A stretch of 64,000 bases of DNA from Coenobita brevimanus (lineage: Eukaryota; Arthropoda; Malacostraca; Decapoda; Coenobitidae). Below are positions 33,127-46,326 of this stretch, in pieces (the stretch's first letter is position 1; each line of letters starts with the position of its first letter). The stretch covers positions 20,029,511 to 20,093,510 of the forward strand of contig CM064666.1 of assembly GCA_032717465.1 (NCBI GenBank). The letters are read 5' to 3'. Below the pieces are notes generated by a model, which saw only the letters and a list, made by a program, of their open reading frames with translations, did not search any database and was not told the origin of the DNA. Made by a program: the position numbers and the translations under genes.

Positions 33127-34058
33127 GAATCGAGAGTCACAACTCCACCCTTCATCTTTCCATTCGGTTCCTGCAACGTCCATCTCAGCAGTTGCTTCAA
33201 CAAACATGGGATGAGGCTATGGCACACCTAATGTCTGACTAGCCTTGTATCTCTGACTGGGGTGAAAATAATCTGGTTGTTTTTAATGCACCATAGACTC
33301 AGTTTTCACATCTATCAACCCTACAAAATCTTCCACAGGTATACCCACTAATGTTTAATAATATTCAGCTGAATCCTGCATCATCCTTGAACATGGTTGG
33401 GGTTTCATTTACTCGGGACTTATCTTGGAAACATCATATTATATCTCTTGTAAAATCTCCTTCCAAGAGATTAGGTGTGCTAAGCTGACTCCGTTCTTTC
33501 TTTACCAGTGCACAATTGTTAACTCTATACAGGGGTTTTATCCACCCCTATGTGGAGTAACACTCTCATGTGTGTGGAGGCTTTCCACATACAGCTCTTC
33601 TCAATAGGGTGGATCAAAGGCTTTTCGTCTCATTAACTTTCCTTCTCTTACTGACTTTTCAACCTCTGTCTCTTCATCACACTGTTGCACCTTTGTCTCT
33701 TTTCTATCGCAACTTCAATGGTCACTGCTCCTCTGAACTGTCTGCATGAATTCGTCCACCTCTACGGCGGGCGCATAGCACCCATCTAGCAGTAAACTCT
33801 CATCCCTTTTCCGTCTAACTCTCTAAAGCAAGAGTTAACTGTTACTCCCAGTCCTTCATTTATGCAACAGCTCATCTCTGGATCTGTCTCCCTCTGTCTG
33901 TGTTTCCTGCTTCTTATGATCTCCATTCTTTCAGACGCAGTGTGTCCAGGCATCTCGAAATGATCGAATCTTGAATTTGGCTCTCTCTTGTGTATTGTTT
34001 TTCTCTTGGAAGGAACAATAATTGCGGGCTCGTGGCCTTCGGCTCCTTCTTCCCTGCA
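33127..34058 (+). pseudogene. Jockey-like non-LTR RT tail, U3
   Basis: Close copy of the U2 tail; GTACAACTC reads GTAACACTC near 33558, breaking the VEYNSHVCGG block. Confidence 0.85.
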
Positions 34059-34451
34059 TAAAACAACAACAACAAACATCAACAACAAACAACAAGCAAA
34101 AACAACAAACAACAAACAAACTAAATATGACAAACAAACAACAAACTAACAACGAAACAAACAACAAACTAACAACGACAACAAACAACAACAAACAAAC
34201 AACAACAACAATCAACAACAACAAACTAACAACGACAAACAAACAACAAACTAACAACGACAAACAACAAACAACAAACATCAATAACAAACAACAAACA
34301 TCAATAACAAACAACAAACAAGAAAAAACAACAAACAACAACAAACTAAAAAACACAGTAACAACAACCACAAACAACCACAACAACAAACAACAAACAA
34401 CAAAAAACAACAACAACCACAACAACAAACAACAACAACAAACAACAAATA
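34059..34451 (+). repeat. CAA-rich tail, U3
   Basis: 393 bp, the shortest tail. Fewer CTAACAACGA words. Confidence 0.95.
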
Positions 34452-34904
34452 ATAAAAATATCGGTAATGTCTGCGTGCATGTCAAGAATACATATTTTCG
34501 TCCGTTAAGAAACCTCCCTAACACTTTTTCTTAAGCGATTTAATCTGCTCATTACAGCTTGCTGTCCTCTTCCGTGTTATAAAAGTCCTTCCAATATCGC
34601 CATATTCTGCATAAATGACCTTCAACAGAATGTTGGCCAGTTACAAAAATAATAAATCGCTAAGGAAGACGTGTTAGGGTCCCTCCGCACCCAGTGAGCA
34701 TGCGGGCCAAGGTCAGACAGGGATACACAGGTGTCCGAACACCGCATTGAAATTCCAGTCATGATCCATGTCACCTCGCAAAGCGCTCCACCAGCCGGAA
34801 GAAATACTACCTCGAATTTATGGTCACAATATTGAACACATGTACGTGACCTACATACATACATACACATGCTACAAGGACTTACAAATAAAATCCACTA
34901 TACA

Positions 34905-34908
<4 letters not shown>

Positions 34909-34960
<52 letters not shown>
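34909..34960. repeat. (CT)n microsatellite, U3
   Basis: About 52 bp of CT. Confidence 0.97.
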
Positions 34961-34966
<6 letters not shown>

Positions 34967-35408
34967 TTTATCTATATAGAGCTAACCCATACTCTAGATA
35001 TACTCAATTTCTTTTTCACTCTAACTTGGCCTAGATTTTCGTCCTTTTGCAGCTTGCGTCACGTAACTCTGTGGCGGGGACAATAATACCGCTCTACACG
35101 CTTTCCACAGCACTTCTTCGTGACTAGCATCTTAATCTAGCGTCAGTCTACGAGATGAAGATGAGGAGATGGTAATTTTAAGCCAGGTAAGAGTTTAAAG
35201 AGTATTCAAATCCCGTTCCCTGAGGGCCGCCAGTGACCTTCCTATGATGCAATTCGTCCACAATCCCTTCATCATGTTTTTGTTTTTCTATAGGATCAAT
35301 ATGCCCTTGAAGAAGCCAGCTCTCACACCCTGCAGTGACGCCATCCTTCCTGTACTTATCTGACGGTCAGAATCGCTAATTTTTATTCTAGTTAAATTAC
35401 TAGAAGTG

Positions 35409-35655
35409 AAGGAGCGTTGTGGTGTGGATGTGATGTGACAGAAAGCGTTAGCAGAATACAATGAGGTGGTTTGGCCATGTGGGGAGGATGGAGAGCGAGA
35501 GACTGACGAGGAGTGCGTATGTGAGTGAGGTGGAGGGGGGGTAAGGGAAAGGGAGACCAATGTTGAGGTGGAGTGGGGAAGAGGGAGGGGGAGATCGAGG
35601 ATGAGATACAGGAATGGAATAAGAAGCTCTATGAGATGGTGGATGAGTTAGTACA
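35409..35655 (+). pseudogene. RTE-like non-LTR RT tail, U3
   Basis: RWFGHVGRMESERLTR intact; ACCAATGTTG in place of ACCGATGATG after the G-run. Confidence 0.7.
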
Positions 35656-36475
35656 AAGGAGTACAAAGGAAAGCAAACAGCAACAGACCTTATGGTACTT
35701 TCGAGGCTACTTGTTACAGAGTAGACTATAACTGCGAGATCTAATTCTACATGCTGAAGGATAAGGACGGTAAAGCAAAAAGGCTCCCCCTGCCTCCAAA
35801 CCTTCCTGTTAAAACTGGCAGGAAAAAGTGAGGAAAAAACGGAAAAATTGACAGGGAAATTTCATAGGAAAGACTGAAAGGAAAGGTTACATTCTATAGT
35901 ACTTAATCTTAAAGCTACCACTTTGAATAACCTGAAAGTGAAAGCAGTAAAGTAAAATGAATAATCAATTAATGAATAACTGAGGCAAGACATGTATGGG
36001 TACGTTCAGTTAACGGAGTGTCTGTAGCCAAGTCATGGAAATTGCACAGTGCACAGTTCAGTGGTGGTGTGGCAGCCTTGCCTGGTGCATTTAAGGTAGG
36101 CAGCAGTCAATCAGGCCACAGCTCCGTTTATTCCACTGAGACATGGAAGTTTTCCATGTGAGAGAAGAAAAACAAGTTTTCTCTTGACCCCTGGTACATA
36201 AAAAAAAATCCCAATAGTGGTCACGTCTTTTTTTTCTTTTTCTTTATGTGTCCGACTCTGGGCAAGGGATTTCAGGTCCTATATCCCGGGGACTTTTGCT
36301 TATCCCAAGGCCCAGTAGTCCTCCTACACCTCCACATATCACCACTTTGGCGCTAACACCCACCGTCCATATTGAATACAGGCTAGGGCTGTCTCATACA
36401 GGACTGGTGTATTGGTATTAGCGGGGGTATTTTTACAACATGTTGGCGAGTCATCTAGTATGTCAGGAAAGTCTG

Positions 36476-36634
36476 TTTTTTTTAATGAAATTCACATCCT
36501 TAAACTGTTCCCTGCCCCAGCCCGGATTCCAACCTGGGTCCATCAGGACTCCAGGCCGCCTCTCCACCGATTCAGCCACCGCCTCCCCCACTTCACTAAC
36601 AGGGACCCTCAGTGATCCACAGCCCATCACAGGT
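36476..36634 (-). mobile_element. tRNA-derived SINE, U4
   Basis: Boxes as in U2. Confidence 0.65.
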
Positions 36635-36650
36635 CGAAAGGAAGAGTAGT

Positions 36651-37150
36651 GACCGTCAACTCAGGGCTATCTGTGCATATCCAAGTCTGTGCTTATACTA
36701 TATTTGCATTTAATAAATTGATCTGGGCACTGAGAGGAAAAAAAAAAAAAAGCTCATACGAGTATATACACAAGTCGTTTATTCTGGAGCAAACATTAAA
36801 CTGGGGGTTAGACGACAGCCACTGATCCATGCGACCTTTTAAGGTTAGTACTGTGTTATGGCTTACTACATTGGAGGGCAATTTGTTCCATATATTTACA
36901 ACTCTGTTAAAGAAGAAATGCTTGGCTTCATGCGACTGGAATCGTTTGCCAATTATTTTGTGCCCATTGCCTCTAGTATAAATCGAATGATCAGCTGTAA
37001 AGTATTTATCAACAGTCATGTTATCGTGCCCTTTGAATATTTTAAATACTTGAATTAAATCTCCTCGTAATCTGCGCTAGTTAGGGTGAAGAGATTCAGG
37101 GTTTCTAAACGCTCCTAGTATGGTTCGTTTCTCAAGCTACGTATCATTTT
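36651..37150 (-). pseudogene. CR1-like non-LTR RT tail, U4
   Basis: Frame 37019-36693, like U3, extends into the UTR. Its 3' UTR is nearly the same as in U3, including the GAGCAAACATTAAACTGGGGG variant. Confidence 0.7.
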
Positions 37151-37331
37151 GGTTCAGGGTTGGTGTTTTTCCTTATTTTTTGAATAAAAATAAAAAATAA
37201 AACATCAATGATTTTTATTCATTCAATTTATTTGATTTTTTTATTTATTTGATTTCTCTGCTAATTATACAGCTAATATTTTAAAAGCAGTACACTGAAT
37301 ACTGTTAACTTCATGTCCTGTCTATCTACTG

Positions 37332-37986
37332 ATGGTTGAGGCTGAAAGCTACAGCCCAGAATCCAGATACATCATTGGGTATGTAGCTGCCTTGTGTAAA
37401 TTACCTGATAGGACCCTTAAGATCGCCAAGACGATCGCGTACACCCCACGCATGTGCTTACTAGACTTAATGAACGAGGTAGAGATGCAGTGCAGTAAAG
37501 CAGGGATGATCGACACACCCGCACATTCTGGTAGAATGAGAGTACCTGAGACAGTATCAGCTGTGAAAACATCTACACCGACATCAAACAGAGAACAAAA
37601 TCGATCGCGACCCGAAAGCAGGCAAACAACTAAACGTGTCGAGGGTTCGATCATAAACAACAGGCTACACGCAGTTTCATAAGTTTTCGTGCAGCCCGAG
37701 CAGATCTCGCGCCACAAACATCACTACATATGGGAAGTCACCTCGTAGGTCACAGTCAAGAGATAGGTCCATTCTATGTCATTATTGTGCAAAACCACGA
37801 CACACAAGGAATGAATACTTTATCAAAACAAAAGAGGATAGACAAAAGACACAAGGATTTGGTCCTTACTGTAGGCATCATAGATGCCACGGGCACTGGA
37901 CCAGTAACTGCAAAACAGTAGAAAAAATTGTGTCTATGTTCAAACTGGGGGAAGACCAAGTCATGACAAAAAACGAACAAACGTAA
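37332..37986 (+). pseudogene. Gag fragment with zinc knuckles, U4
   Basis: Knuckle 1 begins with Cys codon 37777-37779 and ends in Tyr; knuckle 2 spans 37870-37911. The knuckle frame is open to the stop at 37984-37986. The shared +1 break precedes it. Confidence 0.78.
37968..37974 (+). promoter_or_regulatory. -1 frameshift heptamer, U4
   Basis: In phase with an open gag knuckle frame, so this copy keeps the full local gag-pol arrangement. Confidence 0.65.
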
Positions 37987-39079
37987 AGAGAAGCAAGTCT
38001 AAAATTCACATGGGAGGCATGTTGGGAAATGAGTGTATCTTGATACCAGCTGTATGTGAGGATCAAAACATTTCCTTATTTTTAGACACAGGTTCTCGAG
38101 TGAACTTAATAAAACAGAAGAAATAAATAGAATTTTTAAAAATAAGAAGAAAGTAACTTTTCTGGAAGAAGCTGATTTAGATTTATATACGGTAGATGGG
38201 AAAAAAATTACAGTAAAAGGTATGATAAGGTTAAATATCAGTTTCACAGAGACTACACGACCATTCTCTGCATTTTTCTATATCGTTGAAAACTTAGCAA
38301 TTAAAGCTCATATGTTACTGGGCTTAAGATGCATGAGAGCAGAGAACATAACTTTACTCCCACAAATGAATGGAATAGACTTTGACAATGAATTCATAGA
38401 GGAAATACCATCAGAACCCTCACCGATTTGTACAAGAGAACCAAAAAGAATTGGTAATATTAAAAGCTTAAACAAACATACACAAACAGATGAGTGTATA
38501 GATCCACTCACACCACCAGCCCCAGCCTCCAGAATTAGACACCCAGGTAACAGTGCTGATTCAACAGTTTTTCCCGCCCATCTGACCAATGATTTAGTTA
38601 TACCACCTAATCCCTATATGAAAGTTACCATTAAGAGCAAATTACGGAATAGTACTGTTTTTGTCTTAGAAGAATTATGTAAAGTAAAGGGATTGTCAGT
38701 AGAAAACACATTATGTCAGATGAACGACGATGGGCAAACTCAGATATTCATAATTAATCACATGAATGGGGAAGTTCAGTTGAAAAAGGGGACTTGCATA
38801 GTTAATATTGAAAAATGTTTCGCCCCTGTGAAGGAAATAGTTATAGCTGGAGTGACAGGTGAGATAAAATCTACGGATAGAGAAAGCATAAAAGAGAATT
38901 TAATTCACTCAGGTGAATTTGATGAAGAAAATGATTTGTTAACCCTGCTGGAAATACACAGGGACACTGTAGCATTACCCGTGGAACAATTTGGGTGTAC
39001 TAACCTGATTAATCACAAGATTAATGTGCACTCAGAAATGCATTTATTCAAATATGTATACAACTTGTTTAAAATGTAA
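37975..39079 (+). pseudogene. Protease and linker, U4
   Basis: Frame broken by the 1-nt deletion near 38115, just after DTGSRVNLIK. From 38222 to the stop at 39079 the frame is open (285 codons) and has the full-length GATTTAGTTATACC allele. Confidence 0.8.
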
Positions 39080-39530
39080 TATTACTAGATCATTGCAATA
39101 TACTATGAATATTATATGTATACAATATTATAATCAATATTATGTACTAATAGATTAGCATATGTCAATGATAATTACTGTCGGAGGACCTCCAGCGCGT
39201 GACCGAGCAATGTTAGGACTCCATATTATAAATACAATTAATTATGGAAAACATGATAGAGAGATAGATAGACAGAGCACCAGGCAAGCCTGGGAATGGG
39301 AAATGAGCTTGCAAGTGTAAGTGAGGAAATGTTGACAATACACTGGAAGCAGCAAGTCAGGGGATGATATAGGTAGTGTGTCAGCGAGATAAGCATACGA
39401 ACAATGCCTAGTGACCATACACACACATACACACATACACACAGGTTTCTAGAACATTCCAACAACAGTGTAACACACGTGACACGACCCCTGCTACACC
39501 AGAATTTAGGAAGCAGAGCTCAGAAGGAGG
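39038..39530 (-). mobile_element. Inverted LTR-like fragment, U4
   Basis: Junction to pol as in U2 (ACTCAGAA in place of ACCCAGAA). Confidence 0.6.
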
Positions 39531-39700
39531 CTAGCTATAGAACCGACAGGTAGTGGAGAGAGTGAACAAGAAGAGAGGTCCAACTAGACTTACTTAGTAT
39601 ATTAAGTCTCTGTAATACATACACTGCTCAACTTAAGATTTTATCTGAATATAATAAATCAAGATCAACTCCCTGTATTCATCTTTAACTCCTACTATAA

Positions 39701-40632
39701 GAATCGAGAGTCACAACTCCACCATTCATCTTTCCCTTCGGTTCCTGCAACGTCCATCTCAGCAGTTGCTTCAACAAACATGGGATGAGGCTATGGCACA
39801 CCTAATGTCTGACTAGCCTTGTATCTCTGACTGGGGTGAAAATAATCTGGTTGTTTTTAATGCACCATAGACTCAGTTTTCACATCTATCAACCCTACAA
39901 AATCTTCCACAGGTATACCCACTAATGTTTAATAATATTCAGCTGAATCCTGCATCATCCTTGAACATGGTTGGGGTTTCATTTACTCGGGACTTATCTT
40001 GGAAACATCATATTATATCTCTTGTAAAATCTCCTTCCGAGAGATTAGGTGTGCTAAGCTGACTCCGTTCTTTCTTTACCAGTGCACAATTGTTGACTTT
40101 ATACAGGGGTTTTATCCACCCCTGTGTGGAGTACAACTCTCATGTGTGTGGAGGCTTTCCACATACAGCTCTTCTCAATAGGGTGGATCAAAGGCTTTTC
40201 GTCTCATTAACTTTCCTTCTCTTACTGACTTTTCAACCTCTGTCTCTTCATCACACTGTTGCACCTTTGTCTCTTTTCTATCGCTACTTCAATGGTCACT
40301 GCTCCTCTGAACTGTCTGCATGAATTCGTCCACCTCTACGGCGGGCGCATAGCACCCATCTAGCAGTAAACTCTCATCCCTTTTCCGTCTAACTCTCTAA
40401 AGCAAGAGTTAACTGTTCTCCCAGTCCTTCGTTTATGCAACAGCTCATCTCTGGATCTGTCTCCCTCTGTCTGTGTTTCCTGCTTCTTATGATCTCCATT
40501 CTTTCAGACGCAGTGTGTCCATGCATCTCGAAATGATCGAATCTTGAATTTGGCTCTCTCTTGTGTATTGTTTTTCTCTTGGAAGGAACAATAATTGCGG
40601 GCTCGTGGCCTTCGGCTCCTTCTTCCTTGCAT
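39701..40632 (+). pseudogene. Jockey-like non-LTR RT tail, U4
   Basis: Close copy. One lost base near 40416 and GTTTATGC in place of ATTTATGC near the QSFI block. Confidence 0.85.
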
Positions 40633-41059
40633 AAAACAACAACAACAAACATCAACAACAAACAACAAGCAAAAACAACAAACAACAAACAAACAACAAC
40701 AAACTAACAATGACAAACAAACAACAAACTAACAATGAAACAAACAACAAACTAACAGCAACAACAAACAACAACAAACAAACAACAACAATCAACTACA
40801 ACAAACTAACAATGACAAACAAACAACAAACTAACAACGACAAACAAACAACAAACTAACAACGACAAACAACAAACAACAAACATCAATAACAAGCAAC
40901 AAACAAGAAAAAACAACAAACAACAAACAAGAAAAAACAACAAACAACAACAAACTAAAAACAACAGTAACAACAACAACAAACAACCACAACAACAAAC
41001 AACAAACAAGAAAAAACAACAAAAAACGACAACAACCACAACAACAAACAACAAACAAT
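40633..41059 (+). repeat. CAA-rich tail, U4
   Basis: 427 bp. The ACAAGAAAAAAC word is tandemly doubled near 40910-40940. Confidence 0.95.
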
Positions 41060-41511
41060 AAAAATATCGGTAATGTCTGCGTGCATGTCAAGAATACATA
41101 TTTTCGTCCGTTAAGAAACCTCCCTAACACTTTTTCTTAAGCGATTTAATCTGCTCATTACAGCTTGCTGTCCTCTTCCGTGTTATAAAAGTCCTTCCAA
41201 TATCGCCATATTCTGCATAAATGACCTTCAACAGAATGTTGGCCAGTAACAAAAAATAATAAATCGCTAAGGAAGAGGTGTTAGGGTCCCTCCGCACCCA
41301 GTGAGCATGCGGGCCAAGGTCAGACAGGGATACACAGGTGTCCGAACACCGCATTGAAATTCCAGTCATGATCCATGTCACCTCGCAAAGCGCTCCACCA
41401 GCCGGAAGAAATACTACCTCGAATTTATGGTCACAATATTGAACACATGTATGTGACCTACATACATACATACACATGCTACAAGGACTTACAAATAAAA
41501 TCCACTATACA

Positions 41512-41514
<3 letters not shown>

Positions 41515-41555
<41 letters not shown>
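41515..41555. repeat. (CT)n microsatellite, U4
   Basis: About 41 bp of CT. Confidence 0.97.
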
Positions 41556-41561
<6 letters not shown>

Positions 41562-42003
41562 TTTATCTATATAGAGCTAACACCATACTCTAGATATACT
41601 CAATTTCTTTTTCACTCTAACTTGGCCTAGATTTTCGTCCTTTTGCTGCTTGCGTCACGTAACTCTGTGGCGGAGACAATAATACCGCTCTACACGCTTT
41701 CCACAGCACTTCTTCGTGACTAGCATCTTAATCTAGCGTCAGTCTACGAGATGAAGATGAGGAGATGGTAATTTTAAGCCAGGTAAGAGTTTAAAGAGTA
41801 TTCAAGTCCCGTTCCCTGAGGGCCGCCAGTGACCTTCCTATGATGCAATTCGTCCACAATCCCTCCATCATGTTTTTGTTTTTCTATAGGATCAATATGC
41901 CCTTGAAGAAGCCAGCTCTCACACCCTGCAGTGACGCCATCCTTCCTGTACTTATCTGACGGTCAGAATCGCTCATTTTTATTCTAGTTAAATTACTAGA
42001 AGT

Positions 42004-42250
42004 GAAGGAGCGTTGTGGTGTGGATGTGATGTGACAGAAAGCGTTAGCAGAATACAATGAGGTGGTTTGGCCATGTGGGGAGGATGGAGAGCGAGAGACT
42101 GACGAGGAGTGCGTATGTGAGTGAGGTGGAGGGGGGGTAAGGGAAAGGGAGACCGATGATGAGGTGGAGTGGGGAAGAGGGAGGGGGAGATCGAGGATGA
42201 GATGCAGGAATGGAATAAGAAGCTCTATGAGATGGTGGATGAGTTAGTAC
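42004..42250 (+). pseudogene. RTE-like non-LTR RT tail, U4
   Basis: RWFGHVGRMESERLTR intact. The adjacent GCTCATTTTTATTC variant (near 41970) is shared with U5. Confidence 0.7.
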
Positions 42251-43016
42251 AAAGGAGTACAAAAGAAAGCAAACAGCAACAGACCTTATGGTACTTTCGA
42301 GGCTACTTGTTACAGAGTAGACTATAATTGCGAGATCTAATTCTACATGCTGAAGGATAAGGACGGTAAAGCAAAAAGGCTCCCCCTGCCTCCAAACCTT
42401 CCTGTTAAAACTGGCAGGAAAAAGTGAGGAAAAACCGGAAAAACTGACAAGGAAATTTCATAGGAAAGACTGAAAGGAAAGGTTACATTCTATAGTACTT
42501 TATCTTTAAGCTACCACTTTGAATAACCTGAAAGTGAAAGCAGTAAAGTAAAATGAATAATCAAATAATGAATAACTGAGGCAAGACATGTATGGGTACG
42601 TTCAGTTAACGGAGTGTCTGTAGCCAAGTCATGGAAATTGCACAGTGCACAGTTTAGTGGTGGTGTGGCAGCCTTGCCTGGTGCATTTAAGGTAGGCAGC
42701 AGTCAATCAGGCCACAGCTCCGTTTACTCCACTGAGACATGGAACTTTTCCATGTGAGAGAAGTAAACAAGTTTTCTCTTGACCCCTAGTACATAAAAAA
42801 AAATCCCAATAGTGGTCACGTTTTTTTTTTCTTTTTCTTTATGTGTCCGACTCTGGGCAAGGGCTTTCAGGTCCTATATCCCGGGGGCACTAGCTTATCC
42901 CAAGGCCCGGTAGTCCTCCTACACCTCCACATGTCACCACTTTGGCGCTAACACCCACCGTCCATATTGAATACAGGCTAGGGCTGTCTCATACAGGACT
43001 GGTGTATTGGTATTAG

Positions 43017-46000
43017 TGTCATGTAGTAACAGGAGAGGTAAAGAATAGTATGGGACTATTTTTATTTGTCTTGGAAATATTAACAAGTCTCTCACACGGA
43101 ACGAGTATAAGTCCCGGGTAGCTACCTCCCTGTCTCGCTATCTGTCTCTCTCTCTCAAATCGCTAAGCCCTTCTCCCGTGACCTGTCTCTAGGATCGCTT
43201 GTCCCCTTCTAAACTCTCTTTCCTAAAATCTGGTGTTAGAGGGGTGTGTCACGTGTGTTCCTCGTGGATGGACTAGGTCTTTGTTCACGAGAGGACTGCT
43301 GACAGCTAACTGCATCATGTCCTTACTGGCCGCTGTTGTCAGCTTCCTCAGTGTTAAGAGTGTGTAAGTATGTTTAGCACTGCTCGATTCTCGCAGACAC
43401 AACACCTTCTCATCATCTGACTCCCTGCTTCTATCTATCTATTTATCTATCTATCTATATATTATGTAGTCTTTACCACACTGCTCGGTCGCGCAAAAAT
43501 GACGTACCATCGACAGTTAATAGTTCTAATATATTAATACATACTACATACACATTACAATGAACTTACAAGCTAATTAAGTGAAATACATAATATTGTA
43601 AAGTAACATAATTGTATGAATATTGTATACATATATTATTCATAGTAAATAGTGATTATTCAGTAATAATACATTTAAACAAGTTGTATACATATTTGAA
43701 TAAATGCAATGGTTGTTGTATAACACTTTGTAAGACGTGCATGTACAACAGACGTACGCATATAATTGTGCAATGGTAATACTGCTAGGTTATACATTAC
43801 ATATTTGAGTTATCACTTTAGTAATGTCTAATATTTCACCTAACTTGTATGATGATACTGGTAATACAGAATTGTGCTATAATTGTATGACTTATAATAT
43901 TGTACTAACATTGTGGTACTACATAATTGTAACATTTTATGAATTGTTACAAAATATTGTGTTAATGCATAATTGTGTTGGCCTTATAATTGTAGTTACA
44001 TTTGTTAATGTAACTCTTACATAAGTGTCATGGCCTTATAATTGTAGTTAAAGTTACATAAAAGTTACAACTTGTTAATGCAACTGTTTTGTCGTTACAT
44101 AATTGTTACATATCGTTTGTAGGTACATAATTGTAGTTAAAGTTACATAAAAGTTACATCTTGTTAATGCAACTGTTACATAATTGGCAAAGTGTAACAT
44201 AATGCAATCCTTTGTCGTTACATAATTGTTACATATCGTTTGTAGGTACATAATTGTAGTTAGTGTAACATAATGCAATCGTTTGTCGTTACATAATTGT
44301 TACATATCGATTGTAGTTACATAATTGTAGTTAAACTTACATAAAAGTTACATCTTGTTAATGCAACTGTCACATAAATTGGTACATATTGTTTGTAGTT
44401 ACATAATTGTAATAAGTGTAACATAACTGTAATAATTGCAGTCCTAACATATGCTGCGGTAGATGATAGTGATGATGTGCCATGTCACTTGTTTGTGGAG
44501 ACACAATTTGCTTTTTTGTTTGTAGTTTATGTGGTATTTTGGCATATATAGTAACATTTACACTTATTTTCATTTGTTTGTTATGTGATCTTACTTTATT
44601 TCTCTTTTTTCTTTCTTACTTTTTTTTTTTTTGTACGCTTTTTCCATTTTGTTCATGGTTGCATAATTACTGGTTAATTTCCTTGGGATACTTTTTTAAA
44701 GTTTAGTTTATATTGCACAGATACTATAAAATGATATTATATAGTCCCATATTTTGTTATTTTATATAAAAAATATATACATATATACACTATATACAGT
44801 ATTAACTATACACACTGACTTGTTGTTCACCTGTACCTATCGTGGGTAATATGTGTGTCAGCACTGTGTGGAAATCATTGTCTTCACGATTGTGTTCACT
44901 CTTGCTAACGGCATTTGTGTTGGCCATTTTTTTTTTCCGTAAGTTAATTTATCTGTTTCCACTAGGTAGCTTTAATTAATAAATGTTTAATACAGTTCTT
45001 TTAATCGCTCACTGAGTAACTGTGATTGGATATTTTCTTTATTACTTTGTAGATGTAATAATGTATAGTTGTATATATGAAACACGTATTTTATGTAGGT
45101 ATAAATGGTAACACTCTTTGGCAGTAAATAAATGTTATAATAAATGAATGAATATATACAGTGTAGAATATTTATCGTTGGTGATTATTTAGTGTTTGAG
45201 TTATGCAGATAACTGAAGTAAGTATGTGTATTTAAGCTGTAACTATACAGCACGTTTTATATGTTTGTCCAGAAGCTTATTGTCTATCACTGTGTATTGT
45301 ATGAATGAAGTAACTATGTAACTCACTAATTTTTACCGTGGTGGGAAATGGTGTGAGTGGTGTTGCATGTGGTGATAGCGTTGTCCTTCGCGGGTTGATT
45401 GGCGTGTTGTCGTCTCAGCACATGGTGACGTCGGCTTCCCACACTGGTAGCTGTGGTGAGTGAATGAGTAGCGATGAGTAACTTGAGTGAAGACGGGTGA
45501 GTAAGACGAGTTGTGAATATGGACTTGGTGTTTTGCTGCTTGAATTGACCTCTTCACACCTGCGTAAGCGTTGGGGGTTGGGTGGATGTAGCAGAGAGAG
45601 GAGGGTGAGGTCTGGTGGTTATGAGTTGTGAGTCGTCTCTCACTCTTCGTTTGTTTGTTTGTTTGTTTGTTTGTTTTCTTTCTTTCTTGATGTATTCTTG
45701 GTCCTTTTTTCTTGTGATTTACTCGTTGTAGGATGAAGACTGCCGCTTCTTGTAGGTGCGTGTAGAAGATAATACAGACGACGTAGAGTTGTTAATTGTA
45801 GTTGATTGTAGATGGTTGTAGTTCGCTGATTCGTCGTAGAAATTGCAATATCGTATCAATATTTTGTTAAACTACTTGCATGGCGTCGTGTGATCTCTTG
45901 ACCTCTGCATCAGCATGATGATCTGGGAGACGGAGGGGGCTGGATGGAGAGAAGTGTCAGGAGCTGGTTATGTTGTTGGTTGAGAGAGATATTCTTGTTT

Positions 46001-46087
46001 TCAATCTTCATATTTTGTAGGAATTTAATGTTGATTCGTAGACGAGGTTCGTATACGTTCGCTGCTACCAAATGTCATGTAGTGACA
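43017..46087 (+). mobile_element. Candidate LTR, U5
   Basis: 3071 bp, same termini. Almost identical to the U6 LTR. TTACATAATTGT region 44020-44440. Confidence 0.6.
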
Positions 46088-46089
46088 TT

Positions 46090-46105
46090 TGGTGGCAGCG
46101 GTGGG
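46090..46105 (+). promoter_or_regulatory. tRNA-Leu primer binding site, U5
   Basis: Exact 16-nt copy. Confidence 0.75.
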
Positions 46106-46153
46106 TATTTTTACGACATGTTGGCGAGTCATCTAGTATGTCAGGAAAGTCTG

Positions 46154-46310
46154 TTTTTTTTATGAAATTCAAATCCTTAAACTGTTCCCTGCCCCAGCCC
46201 GGATTCCAACCTGGGTCCATCAGGACTCCAGGCCGCCTCTCCACCGATTCAGCCACCGCCTCCCCCACTTCACTAACAGGGACCCTCAGTGATCCACAGC
46301 CCATCACAGG
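46154..46310 (-). mobile_element. tRNA-derived SINE, U5
   Basis: Boxes as in U2. Confidence 0.65.
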
Positions 46311-46326
46311 TCGAAAGGAAGAGTAG

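Larger units (their letters stand above)
27605..36421 (+). repeat. Array unit U3 (L type with deletions)
   Basis: 8817 bp; it differs from other L units by two internal deletions. Parts: LTR 27605-30045, PBS 30048-30063, SINE 30112-30269, CR1-like 30287-30785, gag 30968-31420, pol 31409-32513, inverted LTR piece 32472-32956, jockey 33127-34058, CAA tail 34059-34451, spacer A 34452-34908, CT 34909-34960, spacer B 34961-35408, RTE-like 35409-35655, spacer C 35656-36421 (hairpin loop changed from CTT to GTT with the 8-bp stem kept). Confidence 0.92.
36422..43016 (+). repeat. Array unit U4 (S type)
   Basis: 6595 bp. LTR absent: GGTATTAG is followed by CGGGGGTATTTTTAC. The preceding spacer has S-specific variants (GGGGACTTTTGC, CACATATCACC). 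Parts: SINE 36476-36634, CR1-like 36651-37150, gag 37332-37986, pol 37975-39079, inverted LTR piece 39038-39530, jockey 39701-40632, CAA tail 40633-41059, spacer A 41060-41514, CT 41515-41555, spacer B 41556-42003, RTE-like 42004-42250, spacer C 42251-43016. Confidence 0.92.
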
